From the NCBI RefSeq assembly GCF_001418575.1, contig NZ_LIQR01000051.1, positions 1 through 35,455 on the forward strand: 35,455 nt of DNA. The letters run 5' to 3'. Shown in pieces: positions 8,969 through 16,726 of the stretch. How positions within the stretch are numbered: position 1 is the first letter of the stretch; every line of letters begins with the position of its first letter. Origin of the DNA: Peterkaempfera griseoplana. GTDB lineage: Bacteria > Actinomycetota > Actinomycetes > Streptomycetales > Streptomycetaceae. The notes under the pieces were generated by a model. It was not told the origin of the DNA and did not search any database. It saw only the letters and a program-made list of their open reading frames with translations. Position numbers and translations under genes: made by a program.

Positions 8969-9927
8969 GGGTGCTGCTGCTGGGCGCGGACGGCTTCATC
9001 GGCCGCCGCGTCGCCGACCGACTGCTCGCCGATCCCGACCTGCAGGTCACCGTCCTCGGCCGGCGGGACACGGCGGACATCCGCTTCGACCTCTCCACCG
9101 GCAGCCCGGGTGCGCTGGCCCGCTTCCTGGACGCCGTGATGCCCAAGGTGATCATCAACTGTGCGGGGGCGACCTACGGCAGCCCGCGCACCCTTGTCCG
9201 CTGCAACACCGTGGCGGTGGCCACCGTCTGCGAGGCCGTCCGGCGCAGCCACGAACCCGCCCGCCTGGTCCATCTGGGCTCGGCCGCGGAGTACGGACCG
9301 TCCACCATCGGCAGCCCCGTCCCGGAGACCGCCGAGCCCCGGCCCACCGGCCCCTACGGGGTGAGCAAACTGTCCGGCACCGAGCTGGTGCTCTCCTCCG
9401 GCCTGGACGCCACCGTGCTGAGGGTTTTCGACGCCGTCGGACCCGGGGCGCCCACCGGCTCGCTCTTCGGGCGGCTGGCCGAGGGCCTGCGCCGCGCCCT
9501 GGAACGTGGCGAGCCGCAACTGCGCACCAGCGATCTCTCTCCCTTCCGGGACTTCATCGACGTACGGGACGTCGCCCGGGCCGTCCAGTCGGCCGCGGTG
9601 TCGGCCGCCACCGGGGTGATCAATATCGGCAGCGGTACCGGGGTGAGGGTCAGGGACGCCGCCCAACTGCTGGTCCGGGCTTCGGGTTTCGAGGGACGGC
9701 TGGTCGAGGAGGGGCGCCCCGGGCTGCCGCCGCTGCCCGGCCCGGCCCCGACCGGGGAGGCACAGGCCGCCGACTCCCGGCCGGGCGACCCCCGTCCGCT
9801 GCCGGAGCCGGTGCTGTGGCGGCAGGCCGATGTCCGCACCGCCCGCGACCGGTTGGGCTGGCGGGCTCGTATCCCCCTGGAGGAGTCACTGGCCGACATC
9901 TGGACCGAGACCGCCTGTCGCGTCTGA
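8965..9927 (+). CDS. NAD-dependent epimerase/dehydratase (extended SDR)
   Basis: A 320-residue Rossmann-fold enzyme. ATG 8965 overlaps the upstream stop; AAGGAAGGA (8945-8953) is the likely ribosome site. The NAD-binding GADGFIG (7-13) and catalytic YGVSK (Tyr131, Lys135) are intact, with a Ser-containing 'HLGSAAEYG' before it, so the active-site triad appears complete. 'DFIDVRDVARAV' and 'VINIGSGTGV' are further family marks. It probably acts on a nucleotide sugar, which fits the neighbouring glycosyltransferase-like gene, although extended SDRs also serve other pathways. A Pro-rich, low-complexity segment lies near residues 250-275. It is the last gene of the cluster; a hairpin about 200 bases downstream may end transcription. 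Confidence 0.88.
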   Translation: MRVLLLGADGFIGRRVADRLLADPDLQVTVLGRRDTADIRFDLSTGSPGALARFLDAVMPKVIINCAGATYGSPRTLVRCNTVAVATVCEAVRRSHEPARLVHLGSAAEYGPSTIGSPVPETAEPRPTGPYGVSKLSGTELVLSSGLDATVLRVFDAVGPGAPTGSLFGRLAEGLRRALERGEPQLRTSDLSPFRDFIDVRDVARAVQSAAVSAATGVINIGSGTGVRVRDAAQLLVRASGFEGRLVEEGRPGLPPLPGPAPTGEAQAADSRPGDPRPLPEPVLWRQADVRTARDRLGWRARIPLEESLADIWTETACRV

Positions 9928-9953
9928 GCCCTGGGCCGTCCGGGCCGAGACTC

Positions 9954-10001
9954 GTCCGGGCTGCGGCCTTTCCGGGCTGCAACCTGTCCGGGCTGCGGCC
10001 T
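9954..10001 (+). repeat. Three tandem copies of a 16-base unit
   Basis: Units 9954-9969, 9970-9985 and 9986-10001 follow the pattern GTCCGGGCTGCGGCCT. Unit 1 and unit 3 are identical; unit 2 differs at three positions (T for G at base 1, AA for GG at bases 11-12). A broken fourth unit (GTCCGGAC) starts at 10002. The units are contiguous, so this is not a CRISPR. Function is unknown. Confidence 0.8.
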
Positions 10002-10124
10002 GTCCGGACGGTGACCCGACCGGGCCGGCCACCGGCGGCCCGCGTGCGCCGAGACCCGGACGGTCCACGCGTCGGACAGCCGGTTCGGCCCGCGGCCCGG
10101 GTCCGCCGGTGCGGGCGGTCCGGG

Positions 10125-10149
10125 CGGTCACCGTTCGCCACGGTGACCG
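10125..10149 (+). terminator. Strong hairpin after the glycosyltransferase cluster
   Basis: CGGTCACCGT (10125-10134) pairs perfectly with ACGGTGACCG (10140-10149) around TCGCC. Ten base pairs with a five-base loop are stable enough for an intrinsic terminator of the upstream cluster. It could instead be a protein-binding dyad for moeZ control. No T-tract follows. Confidence 0.45.
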
Positions 10150-10339
10150 AGCCGCCGCAGGTCAGCCCCTGTCCCTCCGTCCGGCGCCGGCCACCGGGGC
10201 ACCCGGCTCCGGTGGCATACGGACGGTCCCACGATCCGGTGTCAGCCGTCTCGCACTTCGGACCTGCTGTCTCGGAATAAGGGTCCGCATGACACTGTTG
10301 AGCAGGAGAACAGACGAACTGACGACCATCGGAGTCCCC

Positions 10340-11518
10340 GTGTCGCTGCCACCCCTGGTCGAGCCGGCTGCCGAGCTCACCGTCGACGAGGTCCGCAGGT
10401 ACTCCCGCCACCTGATCATCCCCGACGTCGGGATGGACGGGCAGAAGCGGCTGAAGAACGCCAAGGTGCTCTGTGTGGGCGCCGGCGGTCTGGGCTCGCC
10501 TGCGCTGCTCTACCTGGCCGCGGCAGGCGTGGGCACCCTGGGCATCATCGAGTTCGACGTCGTCGACGAGTCCAACCTCCAGCGCCAGGTGATCCACGGC
10601 CAGTCCGACATCGGCCGCCCCAAGGCCGAGTCCGCGCGTGACTCGGTCAAGGAGATCAACCCCCTGGTGCAGGTGAACCTCCACCAGGAGCGGCTGGACA
10701 CCTCCAACGTCATGGAGATCTTCGCCCAGTACGACCTGATCGTCGACGGCACCGACAACTTCGCCACCCGCTACCTGGTGAACGACGCCGCGGTGCTGCT
10801 GGGCAAGCCCTACGTCTGGGGCTCCATCTACCGCTTCGACGGCCAGGCCAGCGTCTTCTGGGCCGAGCACGGTCCCTGCTACCGCTGCCTCTACCCGGAG
10901 GCCCCGCCGCCGGGCATGGTCCCCTCGTGCGCCGAGGGCGGCGTGCTGGGCGTGCTCTGCGCCTCCATCGGCGCCATCCAGGTCACCGAGGCGATCAAGC
11001 TGCTGGCCGGTGTCGGCGAGCCGCTGGTCGGCCGGCTGATGATCTATGACGCACTGGAGATGCAGTACCGCACGGTCAAGGTCCGCAAGGACCCCGACTG
11101 CGCGCTCTGCGGTGAGAACCCCACCGTCACCGAGCTGATCGACTACGAGGCGTTCTGCGGTGTGGTGTCCGAGGAGGCCCAGGAGGCCGCCCTCGGTTCG
11201 ACCATCACTCCCAAGCAGCTCAAGGCGTGGATCGACGAGGGCGAGAACATCGACATCATCGATGTCCGCGAGCCCAACGAGTACGAGATCGTCTCCATCC
11301 CGGGCGCCCGGCTGATCCCCAAGAACGAGTTCCTGATGGGCAACGCCCTGCAGGACCTGCCGCAGGACAAGAAGATCGTCCTGCACTGCAAGACCGGTGT
11401 CCGCTCCGCCGAGGTGCTGGCCGTGCTGAAGGCGGCCGGCTTCTCCGACGCGGTGCACGTCGGCGGTGGCGTGGTGGGCTGGGTCAACCAGATCGAGCCC
11501 GAGAAGCCCATCTACTGA
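10340..11518 (+). CDS. moeZ: MoeZ: ThiS/MoaD-type adenylyltransferase with rhodanese domain
   Basis: A 392-residue two-domain protein that adenylates and thiolates the C-terminus of small sulfur carriers (MoaD/ThiS/CysO type), feeding molybdopterin, thiamine or thiolation pathways. GTG 10340 has GGAG (10331-10334) at 5-base spacing and gives the family start 'MSLPPLVEPA'; ATG 10289 is a less likely alternative. The N-terminal E1-like domain has GxGxxG at 47-52 and two zinc CxxC pairs (Cys180/183 and Cys254/257). The C-terminal rhodanese domain (about 285-392) carries the active loop HCKTGVRS with Cys350. Length equals the mycobacterial homologue Rv3206c as I remember it (392). It stands alone and is closed by a strong hairpin. 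All key residues are present. Confidence 0.96.
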   Translation: MSLPPLVEPAAELTVDEVRRYSRHLIIPDVGMDGQKRLKNAKVLCVGAGGLGSPALLYLAAAGVGTLGIIEFDVVDESNLQRQVIHGQSDIGRPKAESARDSVKEINPLVQVNLHQERLDTSNVMEIFAQYDLIVDGTDNFATRYLVNDAAVLLGKPYVWGSIYRFDGQASVFWAEHGPCYRCLYPEAPPPGMVPSCAEGGVLGVLCASIGAIQVTEAIKLLAGVGEPLVGRLMIYDALEMQYRTVKVRKDPDCALCGENPTVTELIDYEAFCGVVSEEAQEAALGSTITPKQLKAWIDEGENIDIIDVREPNEYEIVSIPGARLIPKNEFLMGNALQDLPQDKKIVLHCKTGVRSAEVLAVLKAAGFSDAVHVGGGVVGWVNQIEPEKPIY

Positions 11519-11547
11519 TCAGCCGCCTGACCGATCAGCGCGCAGAA

Positions 11548-11587
11548 GACGCCCACGGCTCTGACCAGCTCAGATGCCGTGGGCGTC
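11548..11587 (+). terminator. Terminator hairpin after moeZ
   Basis: GACGCCCACGGC (11548-11559) pairs perfectly with GCCGTGGGCGTC (11576-11587). Inside the 16-base loop, TCTGA (11560-11564) can pair with TCAGA (11570-11574), lengthening the stem. It lies 30 bases after the moeZ stop. There is no T-tract, only a GT-rich run. Confidence 0.75.
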
Positions 11588-11714
11588 TGTCGTTGTCGGT
11601 CGACCTCGTTGGCTGACCTCGTTGGTCGGCCTCGGTCTGCCTCGCCCGGCCCAGGGACGGCCCGAGCGGGGGTGCAGGACCTTCTTCTCCACCAACGATC
11701 TGTCCTCGTGCACC

Positions 11715-11921
11715 GTGACTGTGGGGACTGTGGTGCTTGCCGGTTTCACCGGGCTCCTGGCCGTCGTGAACTTCATCCAGGTCTTCACTGGTCGCCAGCT
11801 CGCCAGGCCATCTGCGAGCAAGCGTTCCGCTTCCCAGATCCGGCGCCAGTCCGCGGCAGCCACCGTTGCCATGGTCGGTCTCACTCTGGTGATGCTGCTG
11901 ATGCGGGCTGCCGTGAGCTGA
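11715..11921 (+). CDS. Possible small membrane protein (about 68 aa)
   Basis: In this frame GTG 11715 to TGA 11921 encodes two hydrophobic segments ('VGTVVLAGFTGLLAVVNFIQVF' region and 'ATVAMVGLTLVMLLM') separated by a basic, Ser/Arg-rich loop, the pattern of a two-helix membrane hairpin. The frame is open upstream to 11574, but those codons include the moeZ terminator. No convincing ribosome site precedes 11715, and GC at third positions is lower than in neighbours. It converges on the Imm32-like gene with 16 bases between. It could be a real small gene, a decayed remnant, or chance. I do not recognise a family. Confidence 0.35.
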   Translation: MTVGTVVLAGFTGLLAVVNFIQVFTGRQLARPSASKRSASQIRRQSAAATVAMVGLTLVMLLMRAAVS

Positions 11922-11937
11922 GGGCGGCTTCCGAGGC

Positions 11938-12228
11938 CTACCTCTCGTCCTCTCGCTCCAGGACCAACCCGACAGACCCTTCCCGAAGTCCGTTGTTGTC
12001 TTCGAGGTGGAGGTGGCTGCCGTCGGGTGTGCCGTCCTCGGCAAGGACCAGCAGATGGCCGGCCAGCGTGCGAAGCCCAGCGGCGTTGGCCGCGATGACG
12101 ACCTCGCCGGGGAAGGCGCGAACCACGATCTCCGCACCGTCCTCCCAGGTGAAGACCCGCGACACACCATCTGTGTCTGCGGTCATGCGTGTGGTGGCGG
12201 GCGGGGACGCGTCCGGGTGCTGAGTCAT
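11938..12228 (-). CDS. Small Imm32-like protein (96 aa)
   Basis: ATG 12228 to TAG 11938 on the minus strand encodes an acidic 96-residue protein. The first 20 residues are Thr/Pro-rich and probably flexible. The pattern 'GLRTLAGHLLVLAEDGTPDGSHLHLED', then 'GSVGLVLER', resembles Imm32 family proteins as I recall them (helix, then a His-containing loop, then a C-terminal strand ending in ER). Imm32 is named as a polymorphic-toxin immunity family, but members are often found alone in Streptomyces and there is no toxin next to this one. It diverges from the mannosyltransferase gene at 12271. There is no clear Shine-Dalgarno site. The gene itself is likely; the family call is moderate. Confidence 0.65.
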   Translation of the reverse strand: MTQHPDASPPATTRMTADTDGVSRVFTWEDGAEIVVRAFPGEVVIAANAAGLRTLAGHLLVLAEDGTPDGSHLHLEDNNGLREGSVGLVLEREDER

Positions 12229-12257
12229 GCGGCCATCCTGGCCGTTCCGGGGTGCGG

Positions 12258-12263
12258 GATAAT
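12258..12263 (+). promoter_or_regulatory. -10 element for a leaderless start
   Basis: GATAAT at 12258-12263 is followed by 7 bases and then GTG 12271, the geometry of a leaderless transcript. No good -35 is seen 16-18 bases upstream. Confidence 0.45.
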
Positions 12264-12270
12264 CGGCCCG

Positions 12271-13434
12271 GTGACCGCGACCGCCCTCCCCGAAGCCCCA
12301 CCTGGAAGCCCTCCGCGACCCGGAACCGCGGTGCGGCGTGCCGCCCCCGCGCTGCTGGCCTTCGCCGCGGTCCGCCTCCTGGGGGTGGTGGTCCTGGCGA
12401 TCTGGGCGCAGACCGCGGGCAAGAGCGCCCACAAGCTGCTCTCCGGGCGCTGGGACTCCCTCTGGTACCAGCGGATCGCCGAGCACGGCTACGGCTACAC
12501 CCTTCACCTCTCCGGTGGGCGGGTCCACTCCGACCTGGCGTTCTTTCCCCTGCTGCCCTGGCTGGAGCACTCCCTCGCGGCTCTCACCCCGCTGAGCACG
12601 GCCGACGCCGGCCTTGCGGTGAGCTGGCTTGCCTCCCTGGCGGCCGCCTGGGGCGTCTTCGCGGTGGGGGACCGGCTGTACGGCCGTCGCACCGGGATCC
12701 TCCTCGTGGTGCTCTGGGCGGTGCTGCCCGTCGGCATCGTCCAGTCGATGGCCTACACCGAGTCGCTCTTCACGGCCCTCGCCGCCTGGTCCCTCTACGC
12801 CGTGCTCACCGGCCGCTGGCTGTGGGCGGGAACCCTGGCCTCCCTCGCCGGGCTGACCCGGCCGGTGGGTGCCGCCGTGGTGGCGGCGGTGTGGGCGGCC
12901 GCCGCGCTGGCGCTCCATCGCGACCGCGCCGCCTGGCGGTCCGACCGCTGGATGCTCCCCGGGGCCCTGCTGGCCCCTGCCGGCTGGCTGGGCTATGTGG
13001 CCTGGGTGGGCGTGAGAACTGGCAGCGTCACCGGATATCCGGACGTCCAGGGCGGCTGGGGCAACGGCTTCGACGGGGGTGCGGCCTTCGCCCGCTTCGT
13101 CGGCGGCCGGCTCACCGCACCGCCCTTCGTGGGCGGCGTCGGTCTGCTGGTGGCCGTGGCGCTGCTGCTCTGGCTCTGGCTGCGGGGGGTCCGCCAGGGC
13201 CAGCCGCTGCCGCTGCTCGCCTACACCACCGCCGTGCTCGCCCTGGCGCTCACCGGCGCAGGCTACTTCGGCTCCAAGCCCCGGCTGCTGATGCCGGCCT
13301 TCCCGCTGCTGCTCCCGGTCGCTCTGGCCCTCGCCCGGCTGCGCCCACGCCGGGCGGTCCTGGTCCTCGGCGCCGTGGCGCTGGTCTCGGCCGGCTACGG
13401 GGCGCTGTGGCTCAACGGCTCCGGTCCGCCGTGA
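12271..13434 (+). CDS. PIG-V-like membrane mannosyltransferase
   Basis: A 387-residue polytopic membrane protein with about nine to ten hydrophobic segments. Near the N-terminus are 'RWDSLWYQRIAEHGYG' (about 60-75) and 'SDLAFFPLLPWL' (87-98), followed later by 'AYTESLF'; this combination matches the PIG-V/GPI mannosyltransferase-like family of GT-C enzymes, which use polyprenyl-phosphate sugars on the outer face of the membrane. The Asp in 'RWDSLWY' is the likely catalytic residue of the first extracytoplasmic loop. GTG 12271 is the start because a -10 element sits exactly 7 bases upstream; more upstream in-frame codons overlap the divergent gene. It converges with the pseudokinase-flippase gene, 24 bases away. 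Acceptor and sugar are unknown; bacterial members have no GPI role. Confidence 0.8.
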   Translation: MTATALPEAPPGSPPRPGTAVRRAAPALLAFAAVRLLGVVVLAIWAQTAGKSAHKLLSGRWDSLWYQRIAEHGYGYTLHLSGGRVHSDLAFFPLLPWLEHSLAALTPLSTADAGLAVSWLASLAAAWGVFAVGDRLYGRRTGILLVVLWAVLPVGIVQSMAYTESLFTALAAWSLYAVLTGRWLWAGTLASLAGLTRPVGAAVVAAVWAAAALALHRDRAAWRSDRWMLPGALLAPAGWLGYVAWVGVRTGSVTGYPDVQGGWGNGFDGGAAFARFVGGRLTAPPFVGGVGLLVAVALLLWLWLRGVRQGQPLPLLAYTTAVLALALTGAGYFGSKPRLLMPAFPLLLPVALALARLRPRRAVLVLGAVALVSAGYGALWLNGSGPP

Positions 13435-13458
13435 GCCGTCACCGGACCCGGCGCGGGG

Positions 13459-16056
13459 TCAGAGCAGCCCACGCCGCTGGAGGTGGCCGAAGCAGACCCA
13501 GCCGGGCAGCAGCGGCAGCCAGAGCGTGAAGATGCGGTAGAGCAGCACCGCGGGGGTGGCGATCTGGATGGGTACTCCGGCGAGCCCCACCAGCGCGCCG
13601 ATCAGGGCGGGTTCGATCGCGCCGACCCCGCCCGGCGTCGGTACGGCGGAGCCGACCGCGTTGGCGGTGAGGAAGACCACCGTGACCGAGGCGATCCCCG
13701 CGGTGCCGCCGAACGCCTTGACCGAGGTGTAGAGGCACGTCACAAAGGCCACATTGATCAGCAGGATGCCGCCCAGGCCGGTCACCAGCTTGGAGGGCCG
13801 CTGCAGCAGGTCGAGCATCCGGGGGACGACGCCGGCGAGCAGGGAACGCAGCCGGGTCACCACGAAGCGCCGCAGCGGCGGCACGGCCGCGACGACCAGC
13901 ATCAGCACGGCCGCGGTCAGCAGTCCGGCGATGACCGTGCGGGACGGCGAGAGGTCCTTGCCCTGCTCGGTTCCGCTGATGTAGCCGAAGGTCAGCAGCA
14001 GCAGGATGTGCGAGGCCAGGGTGGCCAGCTGCGAGGCCCCGACACTGGCCACCGCCTGTACCGGCCGGATGCCGGACTTCTGCAGGAAGCGGGTGTTGAG
14101 CGCCACACCGCCGACCGCGGCCGGGGCCACCAGGCGTACGAAGGAGCTCGCGACCTGCGCCAGCAGGGTGTTGCCGAAGGACAGCCGCTCGGACACGAAG
14201 CCGATCAGGCTCATGGCGGCGGCCACGAAGCTGAGCACCTCGGCGGCGAAGGCCACCAGCACCCAGCCCCAGTGCATATCGGTGAAGTCGATCTGGGTGG
14301 CCGGGAACTTGGCGAGCAGATAGTAGATCGCAAAGGTGCCGGCGGCCACGCTGACCAGCGTCTTCGGCTTGAGACGCTGCAGTCTGACCGGGGTGACCGG
14401 GGCTTCCGGGACCATCTCCAGGATCTGCTCGCGGATCCGTGCCAGCAGGTCGAAGGTGGTGGTGGCCAGTTCCTCGTTGGCGTCGGCCCGGGTCTTCTCA
14501 CCGGCGGCGACCTGCGCGTCGGCGAGCGACTGCGCCTGGGTCTTGCGTTCCCGGTTGGACTGCCGCAGGTTCGTCCTGGTGGTCCGGCTGAGGCCGACCG
14601 GCTGGAGCAGCGGCAGGGCGGACGCCACCCGCTTGGGGCCGAGCACCCGGGCGGCCACCGCCACGGCCAGTTCGGGGCCGGTGCGCAGGGAGAAGGTGGT
14701 CAGCAACTGGGCGAGGTCCATGCGCAGGGTCAGGTCTCCGGCTGCGATGTCGCCGCCTGAGAGGTTGACCAGGCGCCCGGTGTCCTGACCGGTGCAGAGC
14801 AGCGACTCACCGGTGAGCCTGCGGTGGGCGATCCGCCGGTCGTGCAGCGCGCGGACCGACTCCCAGATGGAGACCATCAGGGGTTCGGTGACCTCGTGGT
14901 CGTGCAGTTCGTCGAGGGTGCGGCCGTCGCTGTGGTCGTAGACCAGGATGACGGCGTCGGGGCCGAGTTCCGAGGTGGCCACCAGCCGGGGGGTGAGGGC
15001 ACCGGAGGCTGAGGCCGCGTAGGCGATCAGGGCCTCCCGCTCCAGGGCCTCCCGCAGTGACTGGGGGCCGCGCCGCACCGCGACCGACCGCAGCTGGAGC
15101 CGCCGCCACAGCCGGTAGAAGAAGCCGGAGGCCTGCTGTTCGCGGTCGATGACATGGACGTCCAGCGGTGGGGCGTCGGCCTGCACCACGTAGTAGCGGC
15201 GGGCACCCCCCGGGGCGTCCGGTGCCCGGTGGGCGCTGAGCGGGGAGAAGCCGACCTTGTTCAGTCCGACGAGCAGGCTCTCCCCCGTGGGTCGAACGTT
15301 CGGCGAGCCGATGGCGTAGAGAGTGCCGTAGGCGATCGTCCACCCGAGCAGCACGGTGAGGACCAGGGAGAGGGGGGTGGTGTAGCCGCTGATCAGCTCG
15401 GTGCCGCCGCTGAGGACGACCACCGCCCAGAGGGCCACCCGCCAGCGGGGCCGGCTGGCCATGCCGACCGCGGTCATATAGGCGATGACGGGGGCGAGAT
15501 AGCCGTGCACGGGGTCGGTGAGGCTGCCGCCGGGCTGGGGGATGCGGGTGAGGGCGTTGCGGATGTTGTCGCTGGCGGCCTCGGCCACCCACAGGTCGAC
15601 CCCGAGCGACAGCCCGTGGGCCAGGACGGCGGCCAGCACCCCGTCCGCCACCCGCAGCCCGTCGCGCTTGATCAGCCGCTCCACGGCGAAGGCGACCGGC
15701 ACCACCAGCACCGCGACGCTGGAGACGAAGCCCGCCACATTGGTGAAGAAGCCCGGGACCTTGGTGGCCCCGACGGTGATGTCGTTCTCGATGCCGGTGG
15801 TGGTGTTCTGGGCGATGTTGGCCAGGACGAAGACCGCGATGACGCCCAGCAGTCCCGCGCCGAAGCGGATCAGGTCCGAGGGACGGTGCACCCGAGCGGC
15901 GAGCAGGGGCTCGTCGACGGAGATGTGCGAGCCCGCGGTGCGGGGCCGCGGAGCCGCCTTGACCAGGGAGATTCTCTCGGGTTCGGCGTTTGCGGGCACG
16001 GCTTCGCGGGGCTCGGCCGTCGCCCTGCCGGACTCGTCGCCGGTCGTGCCCGTCAT
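13459..16056 (-). CDS. Membrane fusion protein: pseudokinase plus UPF0104 (LPG synthase TM) domain
   Basis: An 865-residue protein. ATG 16056 is chosen because GAGGA lies 9 bases upstream; GTG 16077 is an alternative. Residues 1-55 are polar. Residues 60-250 hold about six to seven membrane helices. Residues 285-475 look like a protein- or aminoglycoside-kinase fold: a helix with 'LEREALIAYAA', a hinge 'VILVYDHSDGRTLDEL', and 'ALHDRRIAHRRLTGESLL' at the catalytic loop. The catalytic Asp of HRD is replaced (His411-Arg-Arg413), and the DFG site reads LSGGD (432-436), so it is probably a pseudokinase. A charged coil (490-545) leads to the UPF0104 membrane domain (565-865) with RLVAPAAVGG and PTPGGVGAIE (807-815). 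That domain is related to the flippase part of MprF, but no lysyl-transfer domain is present. Related fusions exist in other actinobacteria as far as I recall. Role inferred: lipid or polyprenyl transport under ligand control. Confidence 0.85.
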   Translation of the reverse strand: MTGTTGDESGRATAEPREAVPANAEPERISLVKAAPRPRTAGSHISVDEPLLAARVHRPSDLIRFGAGLLGVIAVFVLANIAQNTTTGIENDITVGATKVPGFFTNVAGFVSSVAVLVVPVAFAVERLIKRDGLRVADGVLAAVLAHGLSLGVDLWVAEAASDNIRNALTRIPQPGGSLTDPVHGYLAPVIAYMTAVGMASRPRWRVALWAVVVLSGGTELISGYTTPLSLVLTVLLGWTIAYGTLYAIGSPNVRPTGESLLVGLNKVGFSPLSAHRAPDAPGGARRYYVVQADAPPLDVHVIDREQQASGFFYRLWRRLQLRSVAVRRGPQSLREALEREALIAYAASASGALTPRLVATSELGPDAVILVYDHSDGRTLDELHDHEVTEPLMVSIWESVRALHDRRIAHRRLTGESLLCTGQDTGRLVNLSGGDIAAGDLTLRMDLAQLLTTFSLRTGPELAVAVAARVLGPKRVASALPLLQPVGLSRTTRTNLRQSNRERKTQAQSLADAQVAAGEKTRADANEELATTTFDLLARIREQILEMVPEAPVTPVRLQRLKPKTLVSVAAGTFAIYYLLAKFPATQIDFTDMHWGWVLVAFAAEVLSFVAAAMSLIGFVSERLSFGNTLLAQVASSFVRLVAPAAVGGVALNTRFLQKSGIRPVQAVASVGASQLATLASHILLLLTFGYISGTEQGKDLSPSRTVIAGLLTAAVLMLVVAAVPPLRRFVVTRLRSLLAGVVPRMLDLLQRPSKLVTGLGGILLINVAFVTCLYTSVKAFGGTAGIASVTVVFLTANAVGSAVPTPGGVGAIEPALIGALVGLAGVPIQIATPAVLLYRIFTLWLPLLPGWVCFGHLQRRGLL

Positions 16057-16186
16057 CTGCTCATGTCCTCGTATCACCTGTCACCGCCCCGAAGATGGTG
16101 GCATGCCCGGAGAGCGCATGCAGGGCGGGGGGCGCCGCGGGGCTGTGACGTATCTCGCGGCGCTCCTTCCGGCTCCCCGAGTGCGG

Positions 16187-16192
16187 CAGAAT
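16187..16192 (+). promoter_or_regulatory. -10 element for a leaderless start
   Basis: CAGAAT at 16187-16192 is followed by 7 bases and then GTG 16200, matching the spacing seen at 12271, 21265 and 31513. No -35 match is visible. The opposite strand of this gap must carry the promoter of the divergent flippase fusion gene; two GCATGC sites (16101-16106 and 16116-16121) lie there. Confidence 0.45.
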
Positions 16193-16199
16193 CGCCCGG

Positions 16200-16571
16200 G
16201 TGACGGATGAGGCGAACGAGGGCGCGGGGGCGGAGATCCCGCCGTTCGCGGAGCGGGTGCTGGACCTCACCGAGCGGATTCCTCCCGGCAGGGTGATGAC
16301 GTACGGGGACGTCGCCGAGTTCCTGGAGCACGGCGGCCCCCGGCAGGTGGGCCGGGTGATGGCGCTCTACGGCGGCGCGGTCCCCTGGTGGCGGGTGGTG
16401 CGCGCCGACGGTGCGCTGCTGCCCGGCCACGAGCAGCGGGCGCTGGCGCACTACCGCGAGGAGGGCACCCCGCTGCGGCACTCCCGGGGACGAGGTCCGG
16501 CCAGGGGCTCGTCGGCCGCGGAGGACCTTCCCAGGGTGGACATGGCACGGGCCCGATGGGACGGGCGGTGA
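16200..16571 (+). CDS. Alkyltransferase-like DNA-binding protein (MGMT family, Cys-less)
   Basis: A 123-residue protein of the O6-alkylguanine-DNA alkyltransferase fold reduced to its DNA-binding domain. It has the base-flipping Tyr35 in 'MTYGDVAEFL' and the likely finger Arg48 in 'PRQVGRVM'. The acceptor motif PCHRV is PWWRV (62-66), so Trp63 replaces the alkyl-accepting Cys. Such alkyltransferase-like proteins bind O6-alkylguanine and hand it to nucleotide excision repair rather than repairing it directly. The C-terminal 35 residues are basic and probably flexible. GTG 16200 is a leaderless-type start. It precedes adnA, the same order as Rv3204 and adnA in mycobacteria. The missing Cys is a family trait, not an error. 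Confidence 0.9.
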   Translation: MTDEANEGAGAEIPPFAERVLDLTERIPPGRVMTYGDVAEFLEHGGPRQVGRVMALYGGAVPWWRVVRADGALLPGHEQRALAHYREEGTPLRHSRGRGPARGSSAAEDLPRVDMARARWDGR

Positions 16572-16726
16572 CCGGAACATTCCGTCAGGGTCCCGCGCAC
16601 CGGGCCGGGCGGGGCGGTGGCGCGCCCGTGCAGGGGGCGCGCGCGGCGGAGTCTACGCACGCCCTCTCGAACGGGTGAGTGTTTCCCGGAAGGGCTGACG
16701 CATCCGTGAATGACGGGGGAGGATCG

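Larger units (their letters stand above)
9928..10339. other. Long intergenic region with repeats and a hairpin
   Basis: This 412-base gap holds a 16-base tandem repeat (9954-10001), a strong hairpin (10125-10149) and, near its end, a -10-like TAAGGG (10278-10283) that may serve moeZ. An in-frame extension of moeZ through this region exists, but its composition is unlike the protein family, and ATG 10289 is the only other plausible start. I see no gene or RNA family here. Confidence 0.6.

Noticed and set aside
9954-10001. Possible CRISPR array
   Set aside because: The repeats are 16 bases and contiguous with no spacers, and no cas gene is present.
9830-10339. N-terminal extension of MoeZ of up to 170 residues
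   Set aside because: The translation is Arg/Pro/Gly-rich, spans the repeats and the hairpin, and overlaps the epimerase gene; family members start near GTG 10340.
13459-16056. Lysyl-phosphatidylglycerol synthase (MprF)
   Set aside because: Only the membrane part is shared; the C-terminal aminoacyl-transfer domain is missing and a pseudokinase is present instead.
16200-16571. Active O6-methylguanine-DNA methyltransferase
   Set aside because: The acceptor Cys of PCHRV is replaced by Trp, which defines the alkyltransferase-like group.
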